The translations under genes were made by a program, and so were the position numbers. DNA of 64,000 nt. Source: Fluviibacter sp964498255 (GTDB lineage Bacteria; Pseudomonadota; Gammaproteobacteria; Burkholderiales; Rhodocyclaceae). Location of the stretch: assembly GCA_964498255.1 (NCBI GenBank), contig CAZCGW010000003.1, positions 62,001 to 126,000 on the forward strand, in the 5' to 3' direction. The notes beneath the pieces were generated by a model. It searched no databases, was not told where the DNA came from, and was given only the letters and a program-made list of their open reading frames with translations. Positions 35,043-43,559 of this stretch are shown piece by piece. Each line of letters begins with the position of its first letter. Position 1 is the first letter of the stretch.

Positions 35043-35821
35043 GATGAAGTTTTCTGGTTCTTTTCGGCAAGCAGTGATGCCTTTGCGTTGATTTTAGCGT
35101 TGTTCGTTACCCAGCTCGGGGTGAGCAAGGTCATACCCGGAATGCGTTTTATAGCCGTAACGGCATAGCAAGCGCCGGCAAATGCCCACCAGCGGTTGCC
35201 GGCAAGTTCCAGCCAGTTGAAGTGTGTGTAGGTGCTGTCGCGGTTGCAGGGCGGGGCATAACATCCGAAATGGCCACGGGCCACTTCAAAGTCCAGTAAT
35301 TTGAGCCAGTCTTTGATGCGTAACACCGAAAGATAGTTGCCCGGCCAGGGGAAATTAGTCCGGTCTGGCGTGGCGAGGCGGCTCAGATAGTTTCGTACAC
35401 CCCATAACGACAAAGGATTAAACCCGAGAATGATGAGCTGCCCTTCGGGACGAAGCACCCGATAGGCTTCTCTTAATACCTGGTGTGGATCAGGGTGGAC
35501 TTCCAGCATGAACGGCAGAACGATCAGATCCATGCTGTCAGACTCAAAGGGCAGTGCAGAGGCGTGTATTTCTACGGCCAGTGGCGTAGAACCACCCTGT
35601 AGGGTGTTTACACCATGATTGGCTGTGATGCAGCGAAAACGATGCTGAACTCTGTTTGTGGCTAGCAAATCCAGCGATTCACAACCCACTTGTGCCGCCT
35701 GCATTCCGAAAACATCAATCAACAATGTTTCCGTGGTGCTCAAAGCCCACTTGGCAACGTAGCGACCAGCAGGGGTTTTAAACCAGTCGTTATGAGTTTG
35801 CGGAAATAGCGTGTTTGACAT
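35039..35821 (-). CDS. SAM-dependent methyltransferase-like protein (Methyltransf_11 type)
   Basis: The 260-residue product has the late part of a class I methyltransferase fold: DLIVLPFMLEVHPDPHQVLREAYRVLRPEGQLIILGFNPLS. The usual glycine-rich SAM-binding motif I near the N-terminus is missing (LLIDVFGMQAAQVGCESL in its place). This gene sits between gloB and rnhA in many betaproteobacteria. The loss of motif I leaves it unclear whether it binds SAM. The start is ATG 35821; GTG 35833 is an alternative. Confidence 0.8.
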   Translation of the reverse strand: MSNTLFPQTHNDWFKTPAGRYVAKWALSTTETLLIDVFGMQAAQVGCESLDLLATNRVQHRFRCITANHGVNTLQGGSTPLAVEIHASALPFESDSMDLIVLPFMLEVHPDPHQVLREAYRVLRPEGQLIILGFNPLSLWGVRNYLSRLATPDRTNFPWPGNYLSVLRIKDWLKLLDFEVARGHFGCYAPPCNRDSTYTHFNWLELAGNRWWAFAGACYAVTAIKRIPGMTLLTPSWVTNNAKINAKASLLAEKNQKTSS

Positions 35822-35876
35822 CCGTAATTGCACAGGGACAATGAGGCATCAGTTTAACGTGCATTGCCCTCATTCT

Positions 35877-36734
35877 ATGAAGAATCCCTACCCAGTTTTA
35901 GATCATCAGGCTTTAACGGTGGTTGCCATTCCTGCGTTTGACGATAATGTGATCTGGCTCATCAAGCCAACGGATCTTAGTGTCGAACTGAGTACATCGG
36001 TCTGTGTGGTCGACCCGGGTGATGCGGCACCGGTGATTGACTATTGCAAGCGCCACCAGCTGGTGCCGGAAAGCATTTTGTTAACCCATCACCATGCGGA
36101 TCACACGGGTGGCGTGGCCGACATACTGGCCTGGGTAAAGCAGGTGCGTCCAGCGTGTGATGTTCGCGTCTATGGGCCCGCGGCAGAAAAGATTCCTAGC
36201 GTGAACCATCCGCTTAAAGGTGGTGAGAAATTTTCTATTGGCTCTGGCATTGTGGCTGATGTGCTGCCGGTAGCCGGGCATACTCGGGGTCATCTGGCGT
36301 ATTTGATTCCCGAGAAATCCGGGTGCAATCCACCGGCATTGTTCTCGGGAGACCTACTCTTTGGACTGGGTTGTGGCCGCCTCTTCGAAGGCTCCGCGGA
36401 TCAGATGTATGCAGCTCTTGGACAGGTTGTCAGACTGGATCCTGCGACACGTATTTACTGTGCACACGAATACACGGCGATTAATTTGCCGTTTGCGCTT
36501 AAGGTCGACCCGGATAATACCGAGCTGATCAAACGCGGCGAACGTATCCGAGCCTTGAGGCTAGCGGGAGAATCGACCTTGCCGCTGTTACTGGCAGAAG
36601 AGCTTGCAACCAATCCGTTTTTACGTGCTGATCAACCAGCCTTGGCTGCATCCGCCTGTCTTGCCGATGACAATACACCGAATGAAGTATTTGCGGCATT
36701 ACGCAAAATGCGCGATCACTTCAAAAGCACCTGA
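35877..36734 (+). CDS. gloB: Hydroxyacylglutathione hydrolase (glyoxalase II)
   Basis: GloB hydrolyses S-lactoylglutathione to lactate and glutathione in methylglyoxal detoxification. The 285-residue metallo-beta-lactamase-fold protein has THHHADHTGG (the HxHxDH metal site), GHTRGHLAY, FSGDLLFGLGCGRLFEG and CAHEYT. The ATG at 35877 starts the family-like sequence. It is divergent from the methyltransferase across 55 bases and convergent with bamD. Confidence 0.95.
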   Translation: MKNPYPVLDHQALTVVAIPAFDDNVIWLIKPTDLSVELSTSVCVVDPGDAAPVIDYCKRHQLVPESILLTHHHADHTGGVADILAWVKQVRPACDVRVYGPAAEKIPSVNHPLKGGEKFSIGSGIVADVLPVAGHTRGHLAYLIPEKSGCNPPALFSGDLLFGLGCGRLFEGSADQMYAALGQVVRLDPATRIYCAHEYTAINLPFALKVDPDNTELIKRGERIRALRLAGESTLPLLLAEELATNPFLRADQPALAASACLADDNTPNEVFAALRKMRDHFKST

Positions 36735-36741
36735 TCGGTAA

Positions 36742-37566
36742 TTAGTAAAGCTGATACCAGGGCTTGGAGCGTTGGATGCCTTCGGTGAGGAAGCGGCTGT
36801 TCGGATAGTTGTGCTTGAGAATACGATCACTATCGTTCTGTAGATCAGGTAATCCCAGTTGACCATAGCTATAGCTCATTACGGCAAGGGCTTCTTCAAC
36901 GGCAGGGGCGTCCGGGTAGTTACGTACAACGTCTTGCGCACGATTGGCCGCTGCCAGCCAGGCGCCACGGCGTACGTAATAGTTGGCAACGTGCAGGTCG
37001 TGTGAGGCGAGGGCGTTAACCAGCCAGATCATTCGTTTTGCGCCATCGTCCCGGTATTTGCTGTTAGGGAAGTTGTCGTACAGATACTTGAACGCGATGA
37101 ATGATTCGCGCATGCTTTTCGGATCGCGTTCTGTCGGATCCTGCTGCATGATGTAACCGCCATAACCCAGATCTTCGTTAAAGCCGATCATCCCTTTCAG
37201 GTAATACACATAGTCCAGATTCGGATGGTTCGGGTGTAATTTGATGAAGCGGTCGCAGGCAGCAATAGCGGGGGCGGGTTCATTCGCCTTGTAGTGCGCG
37301 TAGGCCGTTTCGATTTGCGCCTGTTGCGCATACGTACCATACGGGTAACGTGCTTCCAGTTTTTCGTAGAACTTTACGGCTTGCTCGTAGTTGCCTTCGT
37401 CCAGAGACTCTTTCGCCGTGGTGTAAAGCTTGTTGGCCGACCAGCCCTTGGTCGGGTCCGTATCTTCCTGAAATAACGCGCAACTACTCAGCACGCTCAA
37501 GGTGAGACCGAGCAGTACAAAGCGACGAAATGTGCGCAGGATCGATGACGGGGTGGTATGCGGCAT
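36742..37566 (-). CDS. bamD: Outer membrane protein assembly factor BamD (lipoprotein)
   Basis: BamD is the essential lipoprotein partner of BamA. The 274-residue precursor has a lipoprotein signal with lipobox LSSC, giving C29 as the lipidated residue. TPR repeats follow (KLYTTAKESLDEGNYEQAVKFYEKLEARYPYG is the first, and HPNLDYVYYLKGM is typical). It is divergent from rluD across 87 bases, an arrangement widespread in proteobacteria. Confidence 0.97.
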   Translation of the reverse strand: MPHTTPSSILRTFRRFVLLGLTLSVLSSCALFQEDTDPTKGWSANKLYTTAKESLDEGNYEQAVKFYEKLEARYPYGTYAQQAQIETAYAHYKANEPAPAIAACDRFIKLHPNHPNLDYVYYLKGMIGFNEDLGYGGYIMQQDPTERDPKSMRESFIAFKYLYDNFPNSKYRDDGAKRMIWLVNALASHDLHVANYYVRRGAWLAAANRAQDVVRNYPDAPAVEEALAVMSYSYGQLGLPDLQNDSDRILKHNYPNSRFLTEGIQRSKPWYQLY

Positions 37567-37653
37567 GCTTTTTTGCGAAATAAGCGTGGGTTTGAAGCCT
37601 GAAACTAACCTAAAAAATGGCCTGAACGGCCTGAAAACGATAGACTACGCACA

Positions 37654-38664
37654 ATGAAAACGCAGCCTTACCCCGAAGACATCGATACGCCCGAGGCGTT
37701 TGATGACCTAGAAGACAATAGTGTCGATGATATCACGCTAGAACTGGTCGCCACTCAGGGCGGACGCCTCGATCAGGTGCTGGCCGAGATGATTCCCGAG
37801 CACTCCCGTAACCGCCTGCAGCAATGGATTAAAGCGGGCCGCATACTGGTGGATGGCAAGCCGGTGCTGGAGCCTAAGCACAAGATTTATGGCAGCGAAA
37901 ATCTGACTGTTCGGGTTGATCAGGTGCTGACCGAGGCCCAGGCAGGTACCTTTTTGCCGGAACCGATGGATTTGCATGTGGTTTACGAAGATGAACACAT
38001 CCTCGTGATCAACAAACCTGCCGGCCTGGTAGTGCACCCTGCGGCAGGTAATTGGCAGGGAACCCTGCTCAATGGCCTACTGGCCTATGACCCCGTTTTT
38101 ACGCATTTGCCGCGCGCCGGCATTGTTCATCGTCTGGATAAAGATACCTCCGGCCTGATGGTGGTTGCCAAAACGCTGACGGCTCATACTAATCTCGTGC
38201 GTCAGCTACAGGCGCGTACCGTCAAACGCCTCTATCGTGCGGTAGTTTGCGGCGTGCCGCGGGTGGATGGCACGGTGAATGCCCCTGTGGGCAGAGATCA
38301 GCGCCAACGTACCCGCATGTCGGTCACCAGCCAGGGCAAAGAAGCCATTACCCATTACCGGCTTCTGGAAATGTACCCCGGTTGCAGCCTTGTCGAGTGT
38401 GTGCTCGAAACGGGCCGCACGCACCAGATTCGTGTCCATATGGGATTTCTGGGTAATCCGTTAGTGGGCGACACCACTTATATTGCAGGCAGACGTTATC
38501 CATTGCCTGAGCCGGCCATGAATTTCCCACGCCAGGCATTGCATGCCCGTCAGCTGGGTCTGATTCATCCGGAAACGGGTGAGGCTATGAAGTGGACTGT
38601 CCAGCCACCGCCCGATATGGCTGATCTGATTAACGATCTGCGCGATCTGGCAGACAATGCCTAA
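37654..38664 (+). CDS. rluD: 23S rRNA pseudouridine synthase RluD
   Basis: RluD modifies uridines 1911, 1915 and 1917 in helix 69 of 23S rRNA in E. coli. The 336-residue product has an N-terminal S4 RNA-binding domain (GGRLDQVLAEMIPEHSRNRLQQWIKAGRILVDGK). The catalytic motif GIVHRLDKDTSGLMVVAKT carries the nucleophilic Asp, and the C-terminal motif is CVLETGRTHQIRVHMGFLGNPLVGD. It begins with about 30 acidic residues. It overlaps pgeF by eight bases. Confidence 0.96.
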   Translation: MKTQPYPEDIDTPEAFDDLEDNSVDDITLELVATQGGRLDQVLAEMIPEHSRNRLQQWIKAGRILVDGKPVLEPKHKIYGSENLTVRVDQVLTEAQAGTFLPEPMDLHVVYEDEHILVINKPAGLVVHPAAGNWQGTLLNGLLAYDPVFTHLPRAGIVHRLDKDTSGLMVVAKTLTAHTNLVRQLQARTVKRLYRAVVCGVPRVDGTVNAPVGRDQRQRTRMSVTSQGKEAITHYRLLEMYPGCSLVECVLETGRTHQIRVHMGFLGNPLVGDTTYIAGRRYPLPEPAMNFPRQALHARQLGLIHPETGEAMKWTVQPPPDMADLINDLRDLADNA

Positions 38665-39406
38665 GGATGTGCCGGGCTTCGTGCCGGATTGGCCTATGCC
38701 ATCCGGTGTTGAAGCCTGGCAAACCTGCCGGGGTATTGGACCCATGCCCTATGGCGGATTTAATCTCGGCCAGCATGTGGGCGATGATCCAACCGCTGTG
38801 ACTGAAAATAGAAATCGCTTGTTGCAGGTGGTGCCGGCACAACCGGTCTGGTTGAATCAGGTACATGGCACGCGTGTTCTCGAACAGCCAATCACCGGTA
38901 ATGACGTATCGCTTGAAGCCGATGCGGTAATGACTACGACGCCGGGCGTGGTTTGTGCCGTCATGACAGCCGATTGCCTGCCGGTGTTGTTTGCCGATAA
39001 AGCCGGGCGTGTCGTCGGTGCGGCGCATGCCGGTTGGCGTGGGCTGGCTGCAGGTGTGCTGGAAGCACTGGTTCATAAAATGACTTCGAGCATTCATGGC
39101 CAGCCTGAGGATCTGCTTGCCTGGCTGGGGCCGGCAATAGGCCCAGGGGCTTTTGAAGTCGGTGATGATGTGCGCGATGCCTTTGTTAGCCTGGAAGCGG
39201 CAAATGGCACCTATTTCAAACCGGGCGCTGCGGGCAAATGGCTGGCTGATTTACCGGGCATCGCTACGGCAAAACTATATGCCCTGGGGCTAAACAGCGT
39301 CACACCGAGTGGCTGCTGCACCTATACCCAGTCAGACCGTTTTTATTCCTTCCGGCGAGATCAGGTAACGGGTCGCATGGCGACCATGATCTGGATCAAA
39401 CCTTGA
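38657..39406 (+). CDS. pgeF: PgeF/YfiH family (multicopper-oxidase-like) peptidoglycan editing protein
   Basis: In E. coli PgeF removes L-Ser-containing precursors from peptidoglycan synthesis; the family also contains purine nucleoside enzymes. The 249-residue product has the active-site Cys in VMTADCLPVLFADKAG and His in GAAHAGWRGLAAGV. GPAIGPGAFEVGDDVRDAF and DLPGIATAKLYALG are typical. It is translationally coupled to rluD, the usual neighbour. Confidence 0.93.
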   Translation: MPKDVPGFVPDWPMPSGVEAWQTCRGIGPMPYGGFNLGQHVGDDPTAVTENRNRLLQVVPAQPVWLNQVHGTRVLEQPITGNDVSLEADAVMTTTPGVVCAVMTADCLPVLFADKAGRVVGAAHAGWRGLAAGVLEALVHKMTSSIHGQPEDLLAWLGPAIGPGAFEVGDDVRDAFVSLEAANGTYFKPGAAGKWLADLPGIATAKLYALGLNSVTPSGCCTYTQSDRFYSFRRDQVTGRMATMIWIKP

Positions 39407-39443
39407 CCCTTATAATCACCGTCTTCCTACTCAACGACGTCAG

Positions 39444-40229
39444 ATGTCCGTTATGACTTTTACTCCGATCACCTGGATTGTGCTGATGTGCCTTGCCGGC
39501 ACTGTTGCCAGTGTCGTCGTTTCATTACTGGTCTCATTGGCATCGCATCCGCGCATTGTGCCGATTCTGGTGTCCTATGCCATCGGCGCCATGCTGGGTG
39601 CGGTGTTTCTGGACTTGCTGCCGCATGCCTTTGAACATGCAACCAATGTTCAACAGATCACCACCACCGTGCTGGGCGGCATTCTGTTTTTCTTTTTACT
39701 TGAAAAGCTCGTGCTCTGGCGCCATTGCCACGAGCATCACTGTGAAGCTCATGAACATCCGGCGCATAGCCATGGCGTCAAGACATCTGGCTGGCTCATC
39801 CTTTTAGGGGATGTGGTGCACAACTTCGTAGATGGCATTCTGATTGCAGCGGCGTTTTCTGCCAGTACCGAGGTGGGTATCGTTACAGCGCTGGCCATCA
39901 TTGCCCACGAGATTCCTCAGGAAACCGGTGACTTTGTTATTTTGCTGCATTCGGGTTTCAGCCGTTTCAAAGCCATTCTGCTTAATGTTGTCTCGAGCGT
40001 AGCCACGCTGGCCGGTGCCGTGATTGCTTACTTGTTGATGTCTGGTCTGGAAAGCTGGGTACCGACAATGCTGGCACTGGCAGCGGCCAGTCTGCTGTAT
40101 GTTTCCGTTGCCGACCTGATTCCGGGTTTACACAAGCGTCCGGAACTCAAAGCCACCGGATTGCAGATCGGTATGATTCTTTTAGGTGTATTTTCAATTC
40201 AGGTCGTTCAGACCCTCATCGGGGAGTAG
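39444..40229 (+). CDS. ZIP family metal transporter
   Basis: The 261-residue protein has about eight transmembrane helices. A His-rich cytoplasmic loop between helices 3 and 4 (RHCHEHHCEAHEHPAHSHG, around residues 93-111) probably binds zinc. HNFVDGILIAAAF and HEIPQETGDFVILLHSG are the ZIP metal-binding helices IV and V. It should import zinc or a related divalent metal across the inner membrane. It sits between pgeF and phaC with no functional link to either. Confidence 0.9.
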   Translation: MSVMTFTPITWIVLMCLAGTVASVVVSLLVSLASHPRIVPILVSYAIGAMLGAVFLDLLPHAFEHATNVQQITTTVLGGILFFFLLEKLVLWRHCHEHHCEAHEHPAHSHGVKTSGWLILLGDVVHNFVDGILIAAAFSASTEVGIVTALAIIAHEIPQETGDFVILLHSGFSRFKAILLNVVSSVATLAGAVIAYLLMSGLESWVPTMLALAAASLLYVSVADLIPGLHKRPELKATGLQIGMILLGVFSIQVVQTLIGE

Positions 40230-40235
40230 GGCAAC

Positions 40236-41969
40236 ATGATGTCATTTCAGAACCCATTCTGGCCAGGTATGCAGGGTGTCACCGACCTGCCGAAACAGAT
40301 TGAAGCACTCACTAAAACCCTCACGGGCTTTCTGGAAGATAAGCTACCTCAGGATCAGATGCGCGGCATTGGCTCGCTGACGCCGCCGAACGAAAAATTC
40401 CAGCCGATGGTTAACGACCTCATGGCGGCGCATCAGCAGCTATGGCAACAGATGCTCAACCGTAAACAGGATGATGAGGCAGCGCCCGTGGTTAGCGGCA
40501 TTGCCAAAGATCGTCGTTTTGCCGATGCCTCCTGGTCGTCTAGCCCCGTGCATGATTACATGCGTCAGGCTTATGTTTTGAATAGTCGCTTCCTGAATAG
40601 TCTGGCAGAAATTCTGCCAAGCGAAGACACCAAGGAATCAGCAAGAATCCGTTTTCTGACGAGTCAGTTTGTAGACGCGTTGTCCCCCAGTAACTTTGCA
40701 GCAACTAACCCGGAAGTTATTCAGAAGGCTTTGAAGACCGAAGGGCGTTCGATCACCGAAGGCATCAATAATCTGCTGAAGGATCTGGCGAAGGGACGTA
40801 TCAGTACTTCGGACGAAACAGCCTTTGAAGTCGGAAAAAATCTTGCTACGACCGAAGGCGCGGTTGTCTATGAAAACGAGCTGATCCAGCTGATTCAATA
40901 TGCACCGCTCACGGCTAAGGTGGGTAAGCGCCCATTGCTCATTACGCCGCCATGTATCAATCGCTTCTACATTATGGATCTGCAGCCGGAATCGTCTCTG
41001 GTGCGCTATGCCGTTGAAGCGGGTCACACCGTCTTTCTGATTTCCTGGAAAAATCCGGGCAAGGAAGATGCGCACCGCACCTGGGATAACTATCTGGATC
41101 TAGGCCCATTCTCCGCCATTCCGGTTGTTCAGGCGATCAGCGGTAGCAAGACCATGAATATGCTGGGCTTCTGTATTGGTGGCACGCTGCTCTCATCAGC
41201 CCTGGCCGTATTGGCTGCCAAGGGTGAAAAGCCAGCCGCCTCATTGACCTTGCTCACGACCATGCTTGATTTTGCCGATACCGGTGATATCGATATCTTC
41301 GTTGATGCACCGTCTGTGGCTGCACGTGAGGCTGCCATTGGTAAGGGCGGGTTGCTTGAGGGCAGGGAGCTCATGACGATGTTCTCGTCGCTGCGCCCTA
41401 ATGATCTGGTCTGGCCGTACGTTTCGGGCAATTATCTTCTGGGTAACACCCCGCAGGCTTTCGACATTCTTTACTGGAATGCCGACTCTACGGGCTTGCC
41501 TGGCCCAATGGCTTGCTGGTACCTGCGCAATACCTATCTGGAAAACCGCTTGCGCGTTCCGGGCGAGCTCAAACTCTGTGATCAACCGGTTGATCTGGGT
41601 CGACTGGATATGCCGACTTATCTGTTCGCGGCACGTGAAGATCATATCGTCCCATGGCAAACAGCCTATCTGGTGACCAGACTGCTGACGGGCTCCCATC
41701 GCTTTGTTCTTGGCGCCAGTGGTCACATTGCCGGTGTGATTAATCCTGCTTCCAAAAACCGCCGTAGTTACTGGGTTGATGGCGATCTGAAGGGAGATGC
41801 CGAGCAATGGGCAGCCTCTTCGACAGAAAAGCCGGGTAGCTGGTGGTCAGACTGGTCGGCCTGGCTGGCTGATTTCAAAGGTGGCGAGAAGGCTGCGCCG
41901 AAGGCTTTGGGTAATAAATCCTATACGCCGATCGAGGCAGCACCCGGCCGTTATGTAACGCAGCGGTAA
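40236..41969 (+). CDS. phaC: Class I poly(R)-hydroxyalkanoate synthase
   Basis: PhaC polymerises (R)-3-hydroxyacyl-CoA into PHA granules. The 577-residue length fits class I. The lipase-like box is GFCIGGT with C313 as nucleophile. D469 (AAREDHIVPW) and H497 (GASGHIAGVINP) complete the triad. The N-terminal 100 residues are the variable helical region. The likely product is poly-3-hydroxybutyrate, given the adjacent reductase. phaA is not adjacent. Confidence 0.97.
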   Translation: MMSFQNPFWPGMQGVTDLPKQIEALTKTLTGFLEDKLPQDQMRGIGSLTPPNEKFQPMVNDLMAAHQQLWQQMLNRKQDDEAAPVVSGIAKDRRFADASWSSSPVHDYMRQAYVLNSRFLNSLAEILPSEDTKESARIRFLTSQFVDALSPSNFAATNPEVIQKALKTEGRSITEGINNLLKDLAKGRISTSDETAFEVGKNLATTEGAVVYENELIQLIQYAPLTAKVGKRPLLITPPCINRFYIMDLQPESSLVRYAVEAGHTVFLISWKNPGKEDAHRTWDNYLDLGPFSAIPVVQAISGSKTMNMLGFCIGGTLLSSALAVLAAKGEKPAASLTLLTTMLDFADTGDIDIFVDAPSVAAREAAIGKGGLLEGRELMTMFSSLRPNDLVWPYVSGNYLLGNTPQAFDILYWNADSTGLPGPMACWYLRNTYLENRLRVPGELKLCDQPVDLGRLDMPTYLFAAREDHIVPWQTAYLVTRLLTGSHRFVLGASGHIAGVINPASKNRRSYWVDGDLKGDAEQWAASSTEKPGSWWSDWSAWLADFKGGEKAAPKALGNKSYTPIEAAPGRYVTQR

Positions 41970-42019
41970 TGCAATTGTTGCTGCGCGACAAAACAATGGA
42001 TACACTTACTGCGTAGCAG

Positions 42020-42032
42020 GGTATTCAATACC
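42020..42032. repeat. Palindrome in the phaC-phaB spacer (GGTATT-C-AATACC)
   Basis: A perfect 13-base inverted repeat lies about 50 bases after phaC. It could be an operator for phaB or a short RNA hairpin. No regulator can be assigned. Confidence 0.4.
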
Positions 42033-42056
42033 GGTCTTGTAGCTTGATTTTTTTGT

Positions 42057-42070
42057 TTTCAAATTTGAAA
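42057..42070. repeat. Palindrome before phaB (TTTCAAATTTGAAA)
   Basis: A perfect 14-base palindrome ends ten bases before the phaB ATG and overlaps the start of its AAAGGA ribosome-binding site (42068-42073). Binding of a regulator or hairpin formation here would affect phaB translation. Confidence 0.4.
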
Positions 42071-42080
42071 GGATGTTTAC

Positions 42081-42827
42081 ATGTCGCAGCACATCGCATT
42101 CGTCACCGGCGCCATGGGTGGCCTGGGTACCTCTTTCTGTCAGGCTTTCGACAAGGCTGGTTATAAGGTTGTTGCCGCTTATCACCCTGAGTTCGACGAC
42201 AAAGAAGCCTGGCTTGCCGAGCAAAAGGCTGAAGGTTTCACCAACTTCATTCCAGTGGCCTGTGATGTTGGTAACTATGAATCGTGTGTTGCAGCCGCTG
42301 CCGAAGCTGAAAAGCTGGCGGGTGGCGTGATCGACGTTCTGGTAAACAATGCCGGTATCACCCGCGACAAGTTCTTCACCAAGATGGACAAGGGTCAGTG
42401 GGACGCAGTCATCAACACCAACCTGAACAGCGTTTATAACGTGACACAGCCTTTCGCCGCCAAGATGGCCGAAAAGGGCTGGGGTCGTGTGATCAACATT
42501 TCTTCGGTTAATGGCGTTAAGGGTCAGGCCGGTCAAACCAACTACTCGGCTGCCAAGGCCGGCGTTATCGGTTTCACCAAGGCACTGGCTGCCGAAATGG
42601 CTACGAAGGGTGTTACGGTTAACGCCATCACCCCGGGCTACGTTGCCACCAAGATGGTTATGGCCATCCGTGAAGACATCCTGCAAAGCATCGTTGACAC
42701 CGTGCCAATGAAGCGTCTGGCCAAGCCTGAAGAAATCGCCGGTCTGGCCGTTTATCTGGCTTCGGATCTGGCTGGCTTCATCACTGGTGCCACCATGAAC
42801 ATCAATGGCGGTTTGTACTACCAGTAA
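42081..42827 (+). CDS. phaB: Acetoacetyl-CoA reductase (NADPH), SDR family
   Basis: PhaB reduces acetoacetyl-CoA to (R)-3-hydroxybutyryl-CoA for PhaC. The 248-residue short-chain dehydrogenase has TGAMGGLGTSFC (cofactor loop), NNAGITRDKFF, the YSAAKAG catalytic Tyr and Lys, and the reductase-specific GVTVNAITPGYVATKMVMAI. Codon choice is strongly biased (many GGT, GCC, AAG), suggesting high expression. A terminator follows and separates it from phaR. Confidence 0.95.
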   Translation: MSQHIAFVTGAMGGLGTSFCQAFDKAGYKVVAAYHPEFDDKEAWLAEQKAEGFTNFIPVACDVGNYESCVAAAAEAEKLAGGVIDVLVNNAGITRDKFFTKMDKGQWDAVINTNLNSVYNVTQPFAAKMAEKGWGRVINISSVNGVKGQAGQTNYSAAKAGVIGFTKALAAEMATKGVTVNAITPGYVATKMVMAIREDILQSIVDTVPMKRLAKPEEIAGLAVYLASDLAGFITGATMNINGGLYYQ

Positions 42828-42882
42828 TAGGTCAAACCCAAGGTGCAGTCGCAGTAATATGCTGATTGCATCTTGTTGATTT

Positions 42883-42916
42883 AAAAGCCCCGGCGAGTTG
42901 TACTCACGGGGTTTTT
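42883..42916 (+). terminator. Rho-independent terminator after phaB
   Basis: AAAAGCCCCG pairs with CGGGGTTTTT (one G-T pair), with a short inner GAG/CTC stem in the loop and a run of T residues to 42916. The phaR -35 candidate lies in the loop region of this hairpin. Confidence 0.8.
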
Positions 42917-42927
42917 CCTTTTATAAT
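42898..42927 (+). promoter_or_regulatory. Predicted phaR promoter
   Basis: TTGTAC (42898-42903) and a perfect TATAAT (42922-42927) are 18 bases apart. The -35 lies inside the phaB terminator loop, so the terminator and promoter share DNA. The start site would be near 42934, inside the TTGCA repeat. Confidence 0.6.
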
Positions 42928-42930
42928 GCG

Positions 42931-42945
42931 TTGCAAAATGTGCAA
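42931..42945. promoter_or_regulatory. Candidate PhaR operator (TTGCA-N5-TGCAA)
   Basis: A perfect inverted repeat, TTGCA-AAATG-TGCAA, begins three bases after the TATAAT and covers the expected start site. PhaR proteins are known to bind TGC/GCA-type repeats and to repress their own gene, so this is a good autoregulatory site. Confidence 0.55.
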
Positions 42946-43001
42946 CATTTAAAAACTGTTTTGTCCAACACATTCGTGAATTTTGTTTCAAGGCCAGGTG
43001 C

Positions 43002-43505
43002 ATGACTGAATCTCAACGTTTGATCAAGAAGTATCCCAATCGTCGTTTGTACGATACCCGTACGAGTGCTTACATTACGCTCGCAGACATCAAGGAACTG
43101 GTGCTTCAGCACGAGAACTTTATGGTTGTTGATGCCAAGACAGGCGATGATTTAACGCGTGCGATTCTGCTGCAAATCATTCTTGAAGAAGAGAGTGGCG
43201 GCGTCCCAATTTTCAGTAGCGAAGTGCTGTCGCATATGATCCGTCTATACGGCAATGCGATGCAGTCGGTACTGGGTCAGTACCTGGAAACGAACATGAC
43301 CGCTTTTGTTGATTTCCAGAAAAAGATGCAAGGCAACAGTAACAGCAGTGACCTATGGTCGCAGTTCCTGACTTATCAGGGACCTGCCATGCAGAGCCTG
43401 ATGTCGGCGTATATGGATCAGAGCCAGAAGATGGTTCAGAACATGCAGAGCCAGATACAGACGCAGGCGCGCAATATGTTCCAGGGCATCACGCCGAACA
43501 AATAA
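43002..43505 (+). CDS. phaR: Polyhydroxyalkanoate synthesis repressor PhaR
   Basis: PhaR represses phasin genes and itself, and is released by binding to PHA polymer. The 167-residue product begins with the PHB/PHA accumulation regulator DNA-binding domain (LIKKYPNRRLYDTRTSAYITLADIKELVLQ). Two acc repeats follow (LLQIILEEESGGVPIFSSEVLSHMIRLYG). The C-terminal tail is Met- and Gln-rich. It has its own promoter and terminator. No phasin gene is in the window. Confidence 0.95.
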   Translation: MTESQRLIKKYPNRRLYDTRTSAYITLADIKELVLQHENFMVVDAKTGDDLTRAILLQIILEEESGGVPIFSSEVLSHMIRLYGNAMQSVLGQYLETNMTAFVDFQKKMQGNSNSSDLWSQFLTYQGPAMQSLMSAYMDQSQKMVQNMQSQIQTQARNMFQGITPNK

Positions 43506-43527
43506 CGGCTTCTGCTGTTGTTGTAAC

Positions 43528-43559
43528 AAGGCTCCGAGATTCGGAGCCTTTGTTTTTTT
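43528..43559 (+). terminator. Rho-independent terminator after phaR
   Basis: AAGGCTCCGA-GAT-TCGGAGCCTT is a ten-base-pair stem with a three-base loop, followed by TGTTTTTTT. It reaches the stop codon of the convergent tetR gene. Confidence 0.9.

Noticed and set aside
41970..42080. Remnant of phaA between phaC and phaB
   Set aside because: The spacer is only 111 bases and encodes no thiolase fragment in any frame.
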